Source of the DNA: Alcanivorax sp.
Lineage (GTDB): Bacteria; Pseudomonadota; Gammaproteobacteria; Pseudomonadales; Alcanivoracaceae
Assembly (NCBI RefSeq): GCF_019431375.1
Contig: NZ_CP080267.1
Coordinates: 3,103,933-3,167,932, forward strand
DNA: 64,000 nucleotides
Direction of reading: 5' to 3'
Of the stretch, positions 61,749 through 64,000 are shown one piece after another. Both the position numbers and the translations under genes were made by a program. The notes under the pieces were generated by a model that was not told the DNA's origin, searched no databases, and saw nothing but the letters and a program-made list of their open reading frames with translations. Each line of letters starts with the position of its first letter. Within the stretch, counting starts at the first letter, position 1.

Positions 61749-62561
61749 ATGACCGACTTTAATACCCTGCTGGAACCGCTCGCCGAGATTGCCCGGGAAG
61801 CGGGCAAGGCTATTCTCACGGTATATGAGCGTGATGACCTGGGGGTGGAAACCAAGGACGACAAGTCGCCGATCACCGAAGCGGATATGGCGGCGCACAA
61901 GATTATCGAAGCGCGCCTGCAGGCTCTCACCCCGGAAATCCCGGTGTTTTCCGAAGAATCCGGTGGCATTGCCTATGCCGAACGCAAGGACTGGCCCCGT
62001 TTCTGGCTGGTGGACCCGCTGGATGGCACCAAGGAATTCATCAAGCGCAACGGCGAGTTCACTGTGAATATTGCCCTGGTGGAAGGCGATACCCCGGTAC
62101 TGGGTCTGGTGCACGTGCCGGTGACGGCGGTGACCTACCTGGGTGGCCGTGGTGTGGGTGCCTTTAAAGAGGAAGGTGGTGAGCGTAAACCGATCCAGTG
62201 CCGTGCCCGCACCACGCCGGTGGTGATGGTGGCCAGTCGCAGCCACGGCGGGGAAGCGGTGGAAAAGCTGGAAGCCTTTATCCGCGAGGAAGTGGGTGAG
62301 GTGGAACGGGCCTCCATGGGCTCGTCCCTGAAGCTGTGCCTGGTAGCCGAAGGCAGCGCCGACATCTATCCGCGTCTGGCGCCCACCAGCGAATGGGACA
62401 CCGCCGCCGCTCACGCGGTGGTCACCGCCGCCGGCGGGATGGTAGTGAACACCGCCTTCGAGCCGCTGCAATACAATAAGGAAGACATTCTCAACCCACA
62501 CTTCCTGGTGCTGGGGCAGAGCATTGAAGAATGGCGCTTTATTGCCCCGGCGATTGGGTGA
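61749..62561 (+). CDS. cysQ: 3'(2'),5'-bisphosphate nucleotidase
   Basis: A 270-residue inositol-phosphatase-fold enzyme that hydrolyses PAP and PAPS and so protects sulfate assimilation. The metal site DKSPITEADMAAHK, the FSEESG segment, VDPLDGTKEFIKRNGEFTVN and the C-terminal SEWDTAAAHAVVTAAGG are all present. It is preceded by nudE, as usual. The ATG at 61749 follows an ACAGGAAAAACGA region. Confidence 0.93.
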   Translation: MTDFNTLLEPLAEIAREAGKAILTVYERDDLGVETKDDKSPITEADMAAHKIIEARLQALTPEIPVFSEESGGIAYAERKDWPRFWLVDPLDGTKEFIKRNGEFTVNIALVEGDTPVLGLVHVPVTAVTYLGGRGVGAFKEEGGERKPIQCRARTTPVVMVASRSHGGEAVEKLEAFIREEVGEVERASMGSSLKLCLVAEGSADIYPRLAPTSEWDTAAAHAVVTAAGGMVVNTAFEPLQYNKEDILNPHFLVLGQSIEEWRFIAPAIG

Positions 62562-62605
62562 ATGTCGCACGTCAGACGTCAGACGCAAAAAACCAAGGAG
62601 TTTCC

Positions 62606-63490
62606 ATGAGCACAATGCGTGAGCTGCGATTTGTCAGCGATGGCCAGTCCTGCCGGGGGGATCTGTATCTGCCCGAGGGTGACGGTCCCTTTCTGACGGT
62701 GGTCATGGGCCACGGTTTTGGGCTGACCAAGGCCTGTGGGCTGCAGCCGTTTCGTGATGCCTTTTTAAAGGCCGGCTATGCGGTGTTTCTGTTCGACTAC
62801 CGGCACTTTGGTGAAAGCGAGGGGATGCCGCGCCAGGTGTTGTTGCCCAACCGGGAAGTGGCGGATTGGCAGGCGGCGCTGGCCTGTGTGCGCAAGCAGC
62901 AGGAAGTGGATAACCAGCGCATCGTGTTGTGGGGCACGTCCTTTGGCGGCGGGCTGGTTACCGCCGTGGCAGCCAGAGAGCCGGACGTGGCCGGCATTAT
63001 CGCCCAGTGCCCGATGATGGATGGTCTGGCATCGGTACTGGAAGTAGTGCGCTACGCGGGTATTGGTCAGGCAATGAAAATGACCGGGCTGGGGCTCTGG
63101 GATGTGATCAGCAGTCTGCTGGGTCTGGGGCCGCGCATGTTGCCCTCCGCCGGCAAGCCCGGGGAGCTGGCGGCCATGTCCAGCCATGATGCCTACGACG
63201 GTTATACCGCGCTGATGCCGGATGGTGTGCCCAATGAAGTGGCGGCTCGTATCGGCCTGGTGCTGCCCATGTTTCGGCCAGTAACCCAGGCGGCAAAGGT
63301 GACTTGCCCGGCGTTGGTGCTGATCTGTGAAACCGATACGGTGGCGCCAGCTTCAGCTGCTGAGAAGGCCGCTGCTGCCATGGCGAAAGCGACGGTGAAG
63401 CGCTATCCGGTTGGTCATTTCGATATCTATCAGGGCGAGGCCCGGGACGTCAGCCTGGCGGATCAGCTGGAATTTCTTCAGGGTTTGTAG
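62606..63490 (+). CDS. Alpha/beta hydrolase
   Basis: A 294-residue alpha/beta hydrolase. The nucleophile lies in LWGTSFGGGLVTAVA (GxSxG form GTSFG), VVMGHGFGLTKACGLQPF gives the oxyanion strand, and LICETDTVAPASAA followed by VGHFDIYQG carries the acid and His. It resembles YcjY-like and dienelactone-type esterases. The substrate is unknown. The ATG at 62606 has AAGGAG upstream. It may be co-transcribed with cysQ, but a short GTCAGAC repeat lies between them. Confidence 0.86.
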   Translation: MSTMRELRFVSDGQSCRGDLYLPEGDGPFLTVVMGHGFGLTKACGLQPFRDAFLKAGYAVFLFDYRHFGESEGMPRQVLLPNREVADWQAALACVRKQQEVDNQRIVLWGTSFGGGLVTAVAAREPDVAGIIAQCPMMDGLASVLEVVRYAGIGQAMKMTGLGLWDVISSLLGLGPRMLPSAGKPGELAAMSSHDAYDGYTALMPDGVPNEVAARIGLVLPMFRPVTQAAKVTCPALVLICETDTVAPASAAEKAAAAMAKATVKRYPVGHFDIYQGEARDVSLADQLEFLQGL

Positions 63491-63497
63491 CGTGGGA

Positions 63498-63647
63498 AAG
63501 TTTCAAGTTTCAAGTTGCAACGCGCCATACGTTTGCCCTTGATTTCAAACGCATGAGGCCGCGCTCCAGTCATTGGGCGCGGCCTCATGCGTAGCGGCTG
63601 ACAGCAGCGCTGATCCGCGTTGAAACTTTCAACTTGTAACTTGCGAC
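63498..63647. repeat. GTTTCAA heptamer element with inner hairpin
   Basis: Left arm 63498-63523 (GTTTCAA, GTTTCAA, GTTGCAA) and right arm 63617-63647 (inverse). The centre (63549-63592) is a stem with core CATGAGGCCGCGCTCCA, nearly identical to the hairpin of the 58870 element. It lies between convergent genes and may terminate both. Confidence 0.88.
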
Positions 63648-63649
63648 TC

Positions 63650-63892
63650 TCAGAACGGCAGCAAGGCTACCAGATCCAGCGTCAATTGATCTGCTGCCAC
63701 CAGTGCGCCGGTGGCGATCATGCTCAGATTGATGCAGGGCAGGATCAGGCCGATGGCGAACAGGTTGACCATGCTGGGCTGGCGGATGCGACCGCTCCAT
63801 AGCAACAGGCTGATAATGCTGGCGCAGGAAATCGGTATCCACAGCCAGGAGTGAGAGACGAACGTATCCCCGAAGGCAGTCAGATCGAACAT
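63650..63892 (-). CDS. Small membrane protein, unknown
   Basis: An 80-residue protein with two or three hydrophobic segments (WLWIPISCASIISLLLW, MVNLFAIGLILPCINLSMIA, and a moderately hydrophobic end). It starts at ATG 63892. I recognise no family. It abuts the heptamer repeat at its 3' end. The last 107 bp of the window contain its promoter region and perhaps the start of another gene, not callable. Confidence 0.55.
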   Translation of the reverse strand: MFDLTAFGDTFVSHSWLWIPISCASIISLLLWSGRIRQPSMVNLFAIGLILPCINLSMIATGALVAADQLTLDLVALLPF

Positions 63893-64000
63893 GCCGGTAC
63901 CCTTATAATTATAGTGTGTAATCCATCCCCGTAGGCGCCTTCCCCTATGGCGCGCAGGCAGTATGCAGAAGTGAGCAGGGCAGCAATGTGTATGAGGTCA

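Noticed and set aside
63948..64000. Possible plus-strand gene start at the right edge
   Set aside because: ATGGCGCGCAGG opens a frame to the edge, but too little is visible to support a gene.
1..64000. tRNA, rRNA, prophage or insertion-sequence genes
   Set aside because: I looked for tRNA-type T-loop sequences, transposase and integrase motifs and found none that hold up.

Overview
The window is about 64 kb of a moderately GC-rich gammaproteobacterial chromosome. Family matches and gene orders (pckA-hslO-hslR-yrfG-nudE-cysQ, the Fur-type imelysin/DUF1111/DUF1513 cluster, yheS next to a TIGR02444 gene, rsd, ompR-envZ) point to a marine Oceanospirillales/Pseudomonadales-type organism, most likely Alcanivorax or a close relative. 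The genus is an inference from gene content. I saw no rRNA, tRNA, CRISPR array, prophage or complete insertion sequence. The region reads as core chromosome with many intergenic palindromic repeats.

Layout. 1-6.5 kb: a partial NhaD-type antiporter, then a Fur-box-preceded operon of imelysin, di-heme DUF1111 protein, second imelysin and DUF1513 protein. 6.7-10 kb: a small secreted protein, a MerR regulator divergent from DUF3703 and a short cation-diffusion transporter, and small housekeeping genes. 10-13.8 kb: a histone-deacetylase-fold enzyme, a CbiX-like protein, and an ECF42-type sigma factor followed by a matching promoter, a SnoaL-like protein and a YCII/DGPF protein. 13.9-16.6 kb: an LpxR-like outer-membrane protein and a thiolase. 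16.8-22.3 kb: HupE/UreJ, TPR, small lipoprotein and DUF4331 genes, divergent from an ECF sigma/RskA-type anti-sigma pair. 22.3-36.3 kb: yheS, bioA, an orphan ParA, a DUF4124-like protein, an FKBP lipoprotein, rsd, lrgAB-type genes, dsbB, an RMF-like protein, gshA, tex and a PilH-like receiver. 36.4-44.7 kb: an RND pump with its adaptor, divergent from ompR-envZ, then a beta-barrel protein. 44.7-56.8 kb: a decayed MFS gene, two secreted enzymes, an SDR/LysR pair, a carboxymuconolactone-decarboxylase/MocR pair, a lytic transglycosylase, a 3D-domain lipoprotein, a YihY protein and NDH-2. 57-64 kb: pckA, hslO, hslR, yrfG, nudE, cysQ, an alpha/beta hydrolase and a small membrane protein.

Two sigma-factor circuits can be read from the DNA. 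Between the DUF4331 operon and the RskA-type ECF gene there are two divergent copies of CATCC-N16-CGTAYT. Between the ECF42 gene and the SnoaL/DGPF genes there is one TGTCGA-N17-CGATTC. The MerR-type promoter (19-bp spacer over a dyad) and the Fur box add metal control.

The most unusual non-coding feature is a set of intergenic elements with arms made of 7-bp repeats. The 7-bp word differs from locus to locus but is repeated in inverted orientation within a locus. Two of these elements enclose nearly the same long perfect hairpin. They coexist with GTAGGAGC-type long palindromes, a few of which contain other palindromes in their loops.
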